This document shows positions 1 to 8,899 of a stretch of DNA of 64,000 nucleotides, piece after piece; position 1 is the stretch's first letter; each line of letters begins with the position of its first letter. Under the pieces are notes generated by a model. The model ran no database searches, was not told the DNA's origin, and worked only from the letters and a program-made list of their open reading frames with translations. The stretch spans positions 248,001-312,000 of the forward strand of contig NZ_WUUK01000003.1 in the NCBI RefSeq assembly GCF_009831115.1, given 5' to 3'. Position numbers and translations under genes: made by a program. This DNA comes from Salinicoccus hispanicus. GTDB taxonomy: Bacteria > Bacillota > Bacilli > Staphylococcales > Salinicoccaceae.

Positions 1-1613
1 ATAAAAACATAAGCGATATAAAATTTCAAAAAAATAATTTCCCACAAAGTAAGAGTGTGTTCCAACTATTAAAATGCCCATGGTGTAAAACCGATAACAG
101 TATATTCTCTAAATCCTCTACCGGAAGACTTAAGTTGGGTATAAAAGAGGCAGGTCCTTTCAACGATTATCATAATTTTGAATGTTTAAATCGAGATTGT
201 CATTTTACCCATTCTTTACCTATACATGTAGTAGATGAAAACATCTATAGACACAGGCCTACCCTGCTTTTTGGAACAGTAGATAAATTTGCAAGAGTTC
301 CACTAAACGCTGATACTATAAAACTCTTTGGGACGGATAAGGAAGAAATCAAACCTCCAGAATTAATAATTCAAGACGAACTACATCTGATTTCTGGTCC
401 TCTTGGTAGTATAGTAGGACTTTATGAAACTGCTTTTGATTTTATTTTGTCTAAAAGTGGTATTAAACCTAAATATATTGCTTCAACTGCAACTATAAGG
501 AATGCTAAAGAACAAGTAAAATCACTTTTTAATAGAGATTATCAACAATTTCCTCCCTCAGGTTTAGATGCAGATGACAGTTTTTTTGTAAAACTAAATG
601 AAGAGGCTCAAGGAAGAAAGTATATAGGGTTGATAGGGAATGGAAAATCTCAAATTACTTCTGAAATACGAATAGTTTCTTCGTTAATGCAATCAGTTTT
701 TGATTTAAATTTAACAGATGCTGAAAGAGAGCTTTTTTGGACTATTGCTGGTTACTTTAACAGTATTAGAGAATTAGGCAAGATGAATACATTGCTCAAA
801 GATGATATAGATGATTATCTATTGATCCTTAGACAGAGAAACTTTAATGAAAAACGCTACATTAATAATTCGGAAGAACTGACAAGCAGAAAATCCAGCT
901 CCTCAATTAGACAAACTTTAGATAGATTGGATATCAAATACCCAAACAGTAATGCCGTAGACATAGTTAATGCTACTAATATGCTTTCTGTAGGTATAGA
1001 TATTGGTAGATTAAATTCTATGTTTGTTGTTGGGCAACCGAAGTTAACTTCAGAGTATATACAAGCAACATCTCGTGTAGGAAGAAAGGATCTCGGTATG
1101 GTATGGACACTCTACAATAGTATGAGAAGCCGAGACAAGTCGCATTATGAAAATTTTCATTCCTATCACCAATCACTGTACAAATATGTAGAGCCTAGTA
1201 GTGTTACACCCTTTTCTATTCCAGCTCTAGACAAAGCCTTAGGAGCAGTAATTGTTGCTATGATGAGAAATATGCGACCAAATATGGAAAGTCCAACATC
1301 AATAACTGAGTATGATTTGCAAGTGATTGAAAGATTCTTATTGGATAGAGTTGAAAGCATAGATAGTGAACATCGTTTGTATATAGAAGGTGCAGAAAAT
1401 AAGATAAAAAAACTAATTGAAGATTGGCGAAACCTTATTCTTACTAATGATAAATTAAAATATTATATAAACTCAAAGCAAACATTTTCTAATGAGATAA
1501 ATTATTTATTAAAAGATCACGGTATATATGACTATGCCACAGCTGAATATGTAATGAATTCTATGAGAGATGTTGACGAAAACGCTTATTTAATGATAAT
1601 AGAGAGGGATTAA
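1..1613 (+). CDS. drmA: DISARM-like helicase DrmA, C-terminal part (5' end outside window)
   Basis: The reading frame is open back to the first base, so the gene begins upstream; the GTG at 57 is internal. The visible 536 codons hold a Cys4 zinc-ribbon-like insert (Cys codons near 75-84 and 183-200), a DEAD/DEAH-type Walker B written DELH (about 375-386) followed by LISGPLGS, a SAT motif (about 484), and helicase motif VI QATSRVGR (about 1062-1085). The DELHLISGPLGS and SVGIDIGRLN signatures are those I associate with DrmA, the SF2 helicase of DISARM anti-phage systems. DrmA is normally well over 1,000 residues, consistent with roughly half being present. It ends 1 bp before the next gene, so the two are translationally coupled. 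What else lies upstream, such as a methyltransferase or drmE, cannot be seen. Confidence 0.8.
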   Translation, partial: KNISDIKFQKNNFPQSKSVFQLLKCPWCKTDNSIFSKSSTGRLKLGIKEAGPFNDYHNFECLNRDCHFTHSLPIHVVDENIYRHRPTLLFGTVDKFARVPLNADTIKLFGTDKEEIKPPELIIQDELHLISGPLGSIVGLYETAFDFILSKSGIKPKYIASTATIRNAKEQVKSLFNRDYQQFPPSGLDADDSFFVKLNEEAQGRKYIGLIGNGKSQITSEIRIVSSLMQSVFDLNLTDAERELFWTIAGYFNSIRELGKMNTLLKDDIDDYLLILRQRNFNEKRYINNSEELTSRKSSSSIRQTLDRLDIKYPNSNAVDIVNATNMLSVGIDIGRLNSMFVVGQPKLTSEYIQATSRVGRKDLGMVWTLYNSMRSRDKSHYENFHSYHQSLYKYVEPSSVTPFSIPALDKALGAVIVAMMRNMRPNMESPTSITEYDLQVIERFLLDRVESIDSEHRLYIEGAENKIKKLIEDWRNLILTNDKLKYYINSKQTFSNEINYLLKDHGIYDYATAEYVMNSMRDVDENAYLMIIERD

Positions 1614-1614
1614 T

Positions 1615-3483
1615 ATGAGTATTATAAGAAATGATGAGTTCGAAGTGAGAAAATCGCAACTCTTAACCCCTTATGGTATTGGATCATTAATAGATATTAA
1701 TAACCAATCAATAATGATAAGAGGCTCTGAAGATTGGAAGCACAATGAAAATGATATATCAGACTTCAGACTCGAAAAAGCTTTAAACTCAAGAGGATTT
1801 ATTTCACCTCCTATACCTAGGTCGAATAAAACTGTCAAAGAAGAAGAAAGTATATTAGGTATCAGATTTCCTACATGGTTTTTTTCTCCATTATCTAGAG
1901 AACTAAAAACATTTGACAAGTGGAAATCTAGGATAAAAGAAAAGGATTATAGGGATTTTGAAAAACAACCCTTTGAATATATTAGCGGATACAAACGTTC
2001 AAATATCGTTCCAGTCAGATTAGTTTGTGCTTGTAAAAATGGTCACGTTCAGGACTTTCCGTGGTTTGAATGGGCACACTCAGAAAATCCTTGTAAAAAT
2101 GAAAAAAATCATACTTTACAGTTAAAATCTTACGGTAACTCTACTTCTTTAAATCAAATGGTTGTTCAGTGCAATTGTGGATCAAAGAGGTCTCTGTCGG
2201 GTGTATTCAATCAAAATATATTAAAGCCAACGCTAGGTAAAATAAATATCTCTTGTAAAGGCAACTATGTTTGGAAAGATTCTAAAGACAAATGTAAATC
2301 TGAACTACATGTCTTGTTACGTAGTCAATCAAATCTATATTTCCCAAATTTAAGAAGCTCTGTCAATATTCCATTTAGTAAAGACAACTTTTTAGAGAAA
2401 TTAAAAAGAAACACTTACTTCTCAGTTATAGAGAAAGAGTTAGACAATTGTTCCAATCTAGATGAAGCTATTAACAATGACATCATAAAAATAATGCTGC
2501 CAAAAGTTTCTTTAGAAATGGGCGAAACAGTAGAAAGAATATTAGAGGAGATAGATAACCATCACTTTTCTCTTAAGCATAAGAAAATAACCGTAATGGA
2601 CTATAAGTATGACGAATACAAAGTCTTAACAGGTAAAGTTCCATACGATAAAACAAAAAATATCAGTTTCGATCTAAAAGTAATCAACAATAAAGAATTT
2701 AATAAGCAAAAATATACACCTCTTTTATCAACTATTACACTTGTTAAAAGTCTCGAAATTATTACAGCTTTGACTGGCTACTCTAGAATCCATACGCCAG
2801 AATCAGATTCCATGATCAACGATAATGAATCCCTCGAAGAAGGTAATGTAGTATCACTGAAAAGAGAGGATGGAAAATATGTAGCTTTGAAGTCAAAAGG
2901 AGAAGGGATTTTTATAGAGTTTTCAAGCGAGAAAATAGAAGAATGGAGCAATATCATTGAAACTTCACCAATATCATCAATAATATACGCTAAAGAAAAC
3001 AAATTAAAACACGAATCCCAACAAGACTATGTAAATCCTAAATTCTATATGATTCACACGTTTTCTCATATTTTAATGAAAGAGTTAACACACACCAGTG
3101 GATATTCTTCGTCTTCCTTAAAAGAAAGACTATACTTTTCAGAAGAAAATAATATGTACGGAGTTCTTATATATACTTCAAGTAGTGATGAAAATGGTAC
3201 CCTTGGTGGTTTAGTAAAACAAGGAATTCCTCGTAATCTTTTTAGAATTATAAATCAAGCTGTTGAAAGAGCAAGTTGGTGCAGTTATGATCCAGTATGT
3301 ATAGATAGTAAAGGACAAGGAAGAGATTCACTGAATCTAGCTTCCTGTTATGCTTGTTCTCTAGTATCTGAGACTAGTTGTGAGTTTATGAATGCTTTTC
3401 TGGATCGCAAGACACTTATTGGAGAATTAGCTCAACCAATAAGTGGATTTTTCACCGGAGTGAATAATCGATGGACACATTAA
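1615..3483 (+). CDS. drmB: DrmB-like DUF1998 (MZB domain) protein
   Basis: A 622-residue protein with a C-terminal DUF1998/MZB region: a histidine-containing segment MIHTFSHILMKEL (about residues 478-490) and a cysteine cluster spaced C-x5-C...C-x2-C...C (about residues 557-595). An internal pair of CxC-type zinc motifs lies near residues 139-205. Size and order match DrmB, which pairs with the DrmA helicase in DISARM to form the complex that blocks incoming DNA. The gene starts 1 bp after the drmA stop and ends 24 bp before the next gene, so the three form one operon. The family call is by motif recognition. A DUF1998 partner of another helicase system, such as an MrfA-like repair pair, is the main alternative. 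Confidence 0.78.
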   Translation: MSIIRNDEFEVRKSQLLTPYGIGSLIDINNQSIMIRGSEDWKHNENDISDFRLEKALNSRGFISPPIPRSNKTVKEEESILGIRFPTWFFSPLSRELKTFDKWKSRIKEKDYRDFEKQPFEYISGYKRSNIVPVRLVCACKNGHVQDFPWFEWAHSENPCKNEKNHTLQLKSYGNSTSLNQMVVQCNCGSKRSLSGVFNQNILKPTLGKINISCKGNYVWKDSKDKCKSELHVLLRSQSNLYFPNLRSSVNIPFSKDNFLEKLKRNTYFSVIEKELDNCSNLDEAINNDIIKIMLPKVSLEMGETVERILEEIDNHHFSLKHKKITVMDYKYDEYKVLTGKVPYDKTKNISFDLKVINNKEFNKQKYTPLLSTITLVKSLEIITALTGYSRIHTPESDSMINDNESLEEGNVVSLKREDGKYVALKSKGEGIFIEFSSEKIEEWSNIIETSPISSIIYAKENKLKHESQQDYVNPKFYMIHTFSHILMKELTHTSGYSSSSLKERLYFSEENNMYGVLIYTSSSDENGTLGGLVKQGIPRNLFRIINQAVERASWCSYDPVCIDSKGQGRDSLNLASCYACSLVSETSCEFMNAFLDRKTLIGELAQPISGFFTGVNNRWTH

Positions 3484-3507
3484 AAACTTATTGTGAGGCG
3501 ATATTAA

Positions 3508-4464
3508 TTGAATTTGCCTAGCTTAGAATTTAATAAAAAAAGTTTTACTCCACAGAGACTAAAAGAATTTAACTCTTTTAACGAAAAGGAAAAAGCAGAG
3601 GTAGTTTATTCTTATCTATTTAAAGGACTTTCTCATAGAAAATTGGAAGAAGAAATCTTAGATAAACATAATCATGGTTACGCAGCAATGAATATCTTAC
3701 ATCACTATGGGATAATTAGTAAACATAAGTATATTTTTAGAGAAAAATCATTACAAGCCGTGATTAAACTCTTAGAAACCGATAAACTTAAAGAATATAC
3801 TACTATTAAGAACTTGTTAGAAAGCATACAAAACAATCAATTAAACAATAATTATTTAAAAAATACAGCTAGAGAGGAGTCGGATAAAAGTCTATACGTA
3901 ATTTCTCCTCAACCCACTTCTGTCGTTAAGGAAGACTCTGAGAACTATGATAGTGAAGAATATATAAATAATCTGATTACGGAAGAAGATTTAGAATTGC
4001 GACACCAGTATCGAAAACGCATTGGTAAGGCTGGGGAAAAACTAGTTCTGGAATATTATATTGAAAAAATTAAGGTTGCTGATATTGAGAGTAGTAAGAA
4101 AGATTTCCTCATCTCCAATATTTTAGACGTAAGTCAAATTCATGGCTATGGATATGACATTGTTGCTTATGATCTAGATACATTATCGAGAAGTCCACAA
4201 GAAATTTATATTGAAGTTAAGACTACTAAATCTAAAGAGTTGAATGAACCTTTTTACCTCTCTAAAAATGAAGCACTATGTGGTATGAGATTGGGAAGCC
4301 GTTATAGAATCGGACGTGTTATAGACATTAATAGCTCCCGTCCTAAATATTTCGAAATCAGCCCTTTTAAAAACTCGAATACTGAATTGGATTTGATAAC
4401 TAACCTAGAAATGACTTTAGAAATTGAAGCAAGTGATTTCATAGTTAGAGGATGGAAGATTTAA
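3508..4464 (+). CDS. DUF3883 (NO VEIN C-terminal-like) PD-(D/E)XK-fold protein
   Basis: A 318-residue protein starting at TTG, with GTGAGGCG as a ribosome site about 9 bp upstream. The N-terminal 80 residues are helical and include a segment around SHRKLEEEIL and a GYxAMNILHHYGI patch; a hydrophilic linker follows. The C-terminal 150 residues match DUF3883: GKAGEKLVLEYY (near 4024), GYDIVAYD (near 4150) and IYIEVKTTK (near 4206), then a conserved LSKNE. The G-E...D...ExK pattern is that of a PD-(D/E)XK nuclease fold and suggests DNA binding or cleavage. It sits where DISARM systems usually carry drmC (a phospholipase D-family protein), so it may be the effector or an accessory of this variant. 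Its role is inferred from position. Confidence 0.7.
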   Translation: MNLPSLEFNKKSFTPQRLKEFNSFNEKEKAEVVYSYLFKGLSHRKLEEEILDKHNHGYAAMNILHHYGIISKHKYIFREKSLQAVIKLLETDKLKEYTTIKNLLESIQNNQLNNNYLKNTAREESDKSLYVISPQPTSVVKEDSENYDSEEYINNLITEEDLELRHQYRKRIGKAGEKLVLEYYIEKIKVADIESSKKDFLISNILDVSQIHGYGYDIVAYDLDTLSRSPQEIYIEVKTTKSKELNEPFYLSKNEALCGMRLGSRYRIGRVIDINSSRPKYFEISPFKNSNTELDLITNLEMTLEIEASDFIVRGWKI

Positions 4465-4505
4465 ATTAAACAAGATAACACTAATCACTATGCTTCTAAA
4501 GAAGT

Positions 4506-4537
4506 AAACTTAGAGTAAAAAAGTCTACTCTAAGTTT
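4506..4537 (+). terminator. Likely terminator of the DISARM-like operon
   Basis: Two perfect 12-base arms (AAACTTAGAGTA at 4506-4517, TACTCTAAGTTT at 4526-4537) with an 8-base loop lie 42 bp after the DUF3883 stop and are followed by ATTTATGCTTCTT. The T run is weak, so termination strength is uncertain. The interval to 4692 shows nothing else. Confidence 0.55.
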
Positions 4538-4691
4538 ATTTATGCTTCTTCTACCTCAGTTTGGGGTAATACATCATATATTTTAAAACCACCTAGTGCA
4601 CCCCCTCTCTTATTACATCCGCTGAATCGCTACGTGTTTCTCAAGTTTATATCCTAATCGATCACCTGAAATGTACTAAGTGTTCCGCTGT

Positions 4692-4982
4692 TTACTTAGG
4701 ATACTTCTCTTTATTCTTCTCCAACTTTCTCAAAATTGCTTTTTCCATATCAATATCCATATCATCTGCTAACATCATCCCATATATAAATACATCAGCT
4801 AACTCTTCTTCTATATTGTGTCGGTTCTTTTCGATACCTTCTTCAGCAGTAATCCATTGGAAGTTTTCAAGAAGTTCTGATGCTTCCAAAGATAAGGATA
4901 AAGACAGGTCTTTTGCGTTATGATATTGTCTCCAGTTTCTTTCGTCTCTGAATTTATTTACCTCTTTAATCAATTCATCCAC
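4692..4982 (-). CDS. MazG-like nucleotide pyrophosphohydrolase
   Basis: A 96-residue all-alpha protein with the MazG/dUTPase-2 metal signature: ExxE at residues 33-36 and ExxD at 60-63, plus the NWRQYHN and EASELLENFQW segments seen in small MazG-like (RS21-C6/dCTPase-type) enzymes. These hydrolyse NTPs or dNTPs to monophosphates and pyrophosphate. I chose the GTG at 4982 because GAGG lies 9 bp upstream; longer forms would run deep into the preceding gene. The start overlaps the end of the GIY-YIG/DUF2075 gene by 8 bp, so the two are co-translated. The coupling suggests nucleotide hydrolysis tied to the NTPase, inferred to be a defence function. Confidence 0.85.
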   Translation of the reverse strand: MDELIKEVNKFRDERNWRQYHNAKDLSLSLSLEASELLENFQWITAEEGIEKNRHNIEEELADVFIYGMMLADDMDIDMEKAILRKLEKNKEKYPK

Positions 4983-6627
4983 CTTGTTCACCCTCTTTGT
5001 GCTTCTCTTGTAAAACCTTTTTAAGCTTTTCATCGCTAGCATATAAATATAACCCTTTGACGCCCCGCTTCATCAAAACGTTAATGGAGTTCAGGATGAT
5101 CTGCTCCTTCATTTCCTTTACGTTGTATTTAACTTGAGCTTCTGAAGAAGTTCTGAAAGCTTCTTTATCTTTGTACTTTTGCGGCAGAAGTTTCAGCTCC
5201 TGCCTTTCTTCGTCATATGAAACGGAAGGGCCAAGAATGACTCCGACGTAATTAAGGTCAAACCCTTGGATTGTATATATGGATCCGACTTCCTTAATGG
5301 TTTCAGGATGTTCTGCCCATGTCTCCTTATACTCGGTCCTATTCCAGATGCCTTTAAAACCAGGCTCCTCTACATAGTATTCTGCACCATCTTTCTTATG
5401 CTCATAATCGAAAGTTGCGACCACCCGCGACAGTTGGTGCTTTCTGTCTTTTTCTTCGATAGCCTTAAACATTTCAGCAGCGCTGTCAAAAAGTTTCAAC
5501 TCATAATTTCCGGTTTTCTCTGGGAATCGTTTAATCTTCTTATCTACAAAGGCATCAATCCAATCGATGACTTCCTGATCAGCCTGTATTCTGAACTGAT
5601 CCGTAAGTTCAAACCTTCCCACCTTGGCTCCCTCAGTCATTCCTTCAAGAAGATCGCTGGACCAGTGACTCTTTAACTTAAGAAATTGTTTTTCATCAAA
5701 TACGACTACGGTCACCTTACTCCTCAGGCTGATATCTCTGAGCTGATTATCTCCTGCATAGCTATTATATTTATCGCTTCTGGAGAGAAGCAGGTGGGCT
5801 TCATCTACAAATGTAATATCAGCAATTTCTCCCATTTTATCCATACGATTAATAAAGGATGTTGGTTTCATGAAGTTCTTTTTCTTAAGGTTTGGTAAAC
5901 TCTCGGAGATCGATTCGTATGTTTTGATCATCTCATTATGGTTGACCAGCAGATAATTATTGGTTCCTTTCAATGCCGACTCTTCATCTTTGCTCAAGTC
6001 TTGTATCGCGTTGAATGTTGAACTCAGAACAACACTTTTTCCTGTACCCGCGTCTCCTTTAATCAAAAATATTGAACGTTCTCCCGTTTGTATATGTGCT
6101 TTACAGAATTCTAGTATTTCTTCTTTCAATTCTACTTGAGATTCCGATAATTCTTTATAAGGAGATAGCTTGAATACATCCTTATTCTGAAGATATTCTA
6201 AAGTGTTATCTACCAGATCATCTGCCCTTAGTTTCTCCCACAGTTCACTAAATATCTCGTTATCGTACTTGTATTTTTCATAGTAGTTATGCGTCATTGA
6301 TTTTGTCGTCTGACTGACATTTCTGAGAGTGTACTTGTTATCAGCTATGAAATAGTTGATCAGATTTGTTTCAATATTATATGTAGCAGATTGGTTGAAC
6401 ATTTCATGTGAAATTAACAGAACCTTATCCAGTCCTTGCTTCTTTTTATCTTTGAGGTGAGCTTTCATTCTATTTTTCATCTGAACCGTCTGTCCGATAT
6501 AAGCACTCTGCTTTTTCATACTATTATGCAGTATATAAACAATAGGGAAATTATTATAGTTCATCCCAGTTAGAGTCCCCATACTTCTCTCGTTAAAATC
6601 GAGAGTTTCCAACTGCAAGTCGTTCAT
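4975..6627 (-). CDS. GIY-YIG nuclease fused to DUF2075 (Schlafen-like) NTPase/helicase
   Basis: A 550-residue two-domain protein. The N-terminus carries a GIY-YIG nuclease: VYILH at residues 30-34, AYIGQT at 42-47, Arg53 and a Glu at about 86 as likely catalytic residues. The rest is a DUF2075 P-loop NTPase: Walker A GDAGTGKS at 191-198, Walker B FVDEAH at 273-278, a DQFR motif and a C-terminal YTIQGFD segment typical of SF1-like helicases. The start is the ATG at 6627, with GAGG 7 bp upstream. It is followed by the overlapping MazG gene. Known DUF2075 proteins are largely uncharacterised; nuclease plus ATPase plus nucleotide hydrolase in an island of restriction genes points to anti-phage activity, which is inference. 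Confidence 0.82.
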   Translation of the reverse strand: MNDLQLETLDFNERSMGTLTGMNYNNFPIVYILHNSMKKQSAYIGQTVQMKNRMKAHLKDKKKQGLDKVLLISHEMFNQSATYNIETNLINYFIADNKYTLRNVSQTTKSMTHNYYEKYKYDNEIFSELWEKLRADDLVDNTLEYLQNKDVFKLSPYKELSESQVELKEEILEFCKAHIQTGERSIFLIKGDAGTGKSVVLSSTFNAIQDLSKDEESALKGTNNYLLVNHNEMIKTYESISESLPNLKKKNFMKPTSFINRMDKMGEIADITFVDEAHLLLSRSDKYNSYAGDNQLRDISLRSKVTVVVFDEKQFLKLKSHWSSDLLEGMTEGAKVGRFELTDQFRIQADQEVIDWIDAFVDKKIKRFPEKTGNYELKLFDSAAEMFKAIEEKDRKHQLSRVVATFDYEHKKDGAEYYVEEPGFKGIWNRTEYKETWAEHPETIKEVGSIYTIQGFDLNYVGVILGPSVSYDEERQELKLLPQKYKDKEAFRTSSEAQVKYNVKEMKEQIILNSINVLMKRGVKGLYLYASDEKLKKVLQEKHKEGEQGG

Positions 6628-6685
6628 ATTTCCACCTCTCACTCAAGTATTATGAATATTCTATCACATATAATACAAATAAAGC

Positions 6686-6704
6686 CTTGATTGTTAAAAT
6701 CAAG
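6686..6704 (-). terminator. Terminator after the GmrSD-like gene
   Basis: On the minus strand CTTGATT, a 5-base loop and AATCAAG are followed by GCTTTATTTG. The hairpin begins 11 bp beyond the stop of the DUF262/DUF1524 gene and separates it from the GIY-YIG gene, so those two are probably separate transcripts. Confidence 0.6.
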
Positions 6705-6715
6705 ACTTACAGCAT

Positions 6716-8386
6716 TTAAATTTTCCATATTTTCATCGCTTTATTAGCAAGATCCGCTTGCCTATCTTGAATCTTATATTCATTCCATTCTTCATATATC
6801 ATAAGGTCCTTTGTTAGATCTATATTCGACTGTTTATAAATATCTTTCTTTACGTCAAATGTGCTATTAGTACATTCTTTGTTATATTCATCACCTAACA
6901 AGGTTAAGTTGCCCAACCTATTTAAATACTGTTCATGGATTTCTGGACTCATATGCCAGTCAGTGGGGCTCTGAGGCATTATATGTTCTATATGGATTTT
7001 ATTATTATCTCTTTTAATATCCGTTTCAATATTATCAATGCTATTTAACTTTCTTAAAATATATCTGACTACTCCTTTTTTCTTTACTGTGAAAGTTTTA
7101 AAACTACTTTTAAATTCTTCATTGGTGATAATTAAGTGTTTTAGATAATCTTTAATTTGATCTATAGTGGTATATTCGTGCTGCGATATTTTATATGCCA
7201 AGCTCGCAAAATTAGTTTCATATTTATTTGAAACCCTCCCTGCGACCACGAAATTGCGCACTATCAGCTTTTCTATCATATGCAACATTTCTAACACTTC
7301 TTCTTCCTTAAAATTCTCGTTTATCATGGCGAGAAAGATAGGATAATAGGTCGTCGCCCCTAAAAGCTTTAGATCTTTTAACTTTTCGTTTAATAATTCA
7401 TTTTCAAAGTAAATTTCTTCAGTTGGATTATCGAGAGCACTATAAGTCAAGGAAAGCTCTTCAAGATTTTCAACTAACTCTTGTGACTTTTTAGGAGAAT
7501 CGATAATATTTCTTATGCTTTTATATAAATCTTTTTCTCTCACAAACTTGTGGTTTGAATTCCAATAATGTCGGATAAATCTAGTTGCATCGATTCTGCC
7601 TAAATTATCGAGCATCTTATACCAACTACTCTGTACATCTGGTAACTTATTACCGGATACTCGAAGGACGTTATTTTTAAGTAGATCAGAGGTCTCTAAA
7701 TCTTTACCACGAGCATTCAATGTTTCAAATATTATAAAAGCTTCATTCAGTTCATCAGTTTCCACATACATCACTTTAAAGTTTCTGACGAGCGTAGTGA
7801 ACAAGTTATTTAAAATATCATATCTTTTATCCACGTTATTAGTTTCTTCTGTATACTCATCAATTCTTTTAGAGAAATAATTGAATGCATCATAGATTCT
7901 TTTTTCAGATTTTGAAAGCTTTCTTTGATTGATTTCATCCACCCTATCAGTTTTCTGTATATAGTCTTTGAAAAACCTTCTATCACTCTCTCCAAGAACC
8001 AGTTTCAGTTCGTCTCTTCTGTCAGTGATACGACCAATGTACTGTGTTGTAATATCGTCCCCGTCTATTTTCGCGTCTTCGAATCCATTAGATTTATGAA
8101 TATCATAGAATTTCTTGCGTAGGACAGACAAAAATATTGCGACTGTAGAAGTTCTCTGCTGACCATCGATAATATATTTCTTATTTTCTTCATCATTGTA
8201 ATGAATAACGATTTGACCTAGAAAATGATCTCGCAGTTCCCCCTCGTAAAGTTGTGTCAAATCTATCCATAAATCTTCTAGTTCATTTTCCTCCCATGAA
8301 TATTCCCTTTGATATTCAGGGATAAAGTATGTATCTTCTTGTAAATAAGAACTTAAAGTCCTAAAACTTGAATTAATAATACCCAT
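6716..8386 (-). CDS. Single-chain GmrSD-type protein (DUF262 + DUF1524)
   Basis: A 556-residue protein. The N-terminal DUF262 domain has YQREYSW (about 25-31) and the DGQQR NTP-binding motif (74-78), a ParB/Srx-like fold. The C-terminal DUF1524 domain carries an HNH-type nuclease motif HIEHIMPQ (about residue 470) followed by LGNLTLL and an Asn/Lys-rich helix. GmrS and GmrD together form the type IV restriction enzyme that cuts glucosylated hydroxymethyl-cytosine phage DNA; here both halves are in one chain. The ATG at 8386 has GAGGG 9 bp upstream, so I prefer it to upstream in-frame starts. It is flanked by other defence genes and followed by a terminator hairpin. Substrate modification specificity cannot be read from sequence. 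Confidence 0.87.
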   Translation of the reverse strand: MGIINSSFRTLSSYLQEDTYFIPEYQREYSWEENELEDLWIDLTQLYEGELRDHFLGQIVIHYNDEENKKYIIDGQQRTSTVAIFLSVLRKKFYDIHKSNGFEDAKIDGDDITTQYIGRITDRRDELKLVLGESDRRFFKDYIQKTDRVDEINQRKLSKSEKRIYDAFNYFSKRIDEYTEETNNVDKRYDILNNLFTTLVRNFKVMYVETDELNEAFIIFETLNARGKDLETSDLLKNNVLRVSGNKLPDVQSSWYKMLDNLGRIDATRFIRHYWNSNHKFVREKDLYKSIRNIIDSPKKSQELVENLEELSLTYSALDNPTEEIYFENELLNEKLKDLKLLGATTYYPIFLAMINENFKEEEVLEMLHMIEKLIVRNFVVAGRVSNKYETNFASLAYKISQHEYTTIDQIKDYLKHLIITNEEFKSSFKTFTVKKKGVVRYILRKLNSIDNIETDIKRDNNKIHIEHIMPQSPTDWHMSPEIHEQYLNRLGNLTLLGDEYNKECTNSTFDVKKDIYKQSNIDLTKDLMIYEEWNEYKIQDRQADLANKAMKIWKI

Positions 8387-8899
8387 AATTAATACCCTCT
8401 TCTCTATATTCCTCTTTAAACCCATTATCAACAAATTTTGCTATTTGATCAATACATGTAGTTTACAAATGTTATATATAAAATGTGAAGATAATAGAAA
8501 TTAAGGCATATTGTTTAATATTTCAATACATATTTTACTCAATAGTAAAAAAACATATAACATTAACAGATTATCTTTTAAAGGAGAAGGGAATATAGAA
8601 ACTTTTATAAAAAAGTATGAGGAGAAGAAAAGAAACGAGATAAAAAATAGAAAATCCTAATGCAAATTTCTAAAGATATAGACCTCTTGACGATGTAGAA
8701 GGCGGACATGGAGATCAAGCACCGCTTGATGTACTCAGTGCCCTACTCTGACAGATTAGGTGTAATATGAGGCAACTGATTATTTATCATACAGGGTTCT
8801 TGCTATGAGACGTATACTAACTAAAGATATCTTGGACTTTTCAGAAATAAACAATAATATGTGAAAAAATATTAGATAGACTTTCCTATCAATCTACCT
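8387..8899. other. AT-rich spacer with a possible gene relic
   Basis: This 513-bp gap carries the promoter region of the GmrSD-like gene and no intact gene. Most of it is A/T-rich, but about 8688-8765 is noticeably less so. There a plus-strand frame reads through about 25 codons (...RPLDDVEGGHGDQAPLDV...) without a start or ribosome site and ends at TGA, suggesting the remains of a lost coding sequence. I do not recognise it. Confidence 0.4.
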
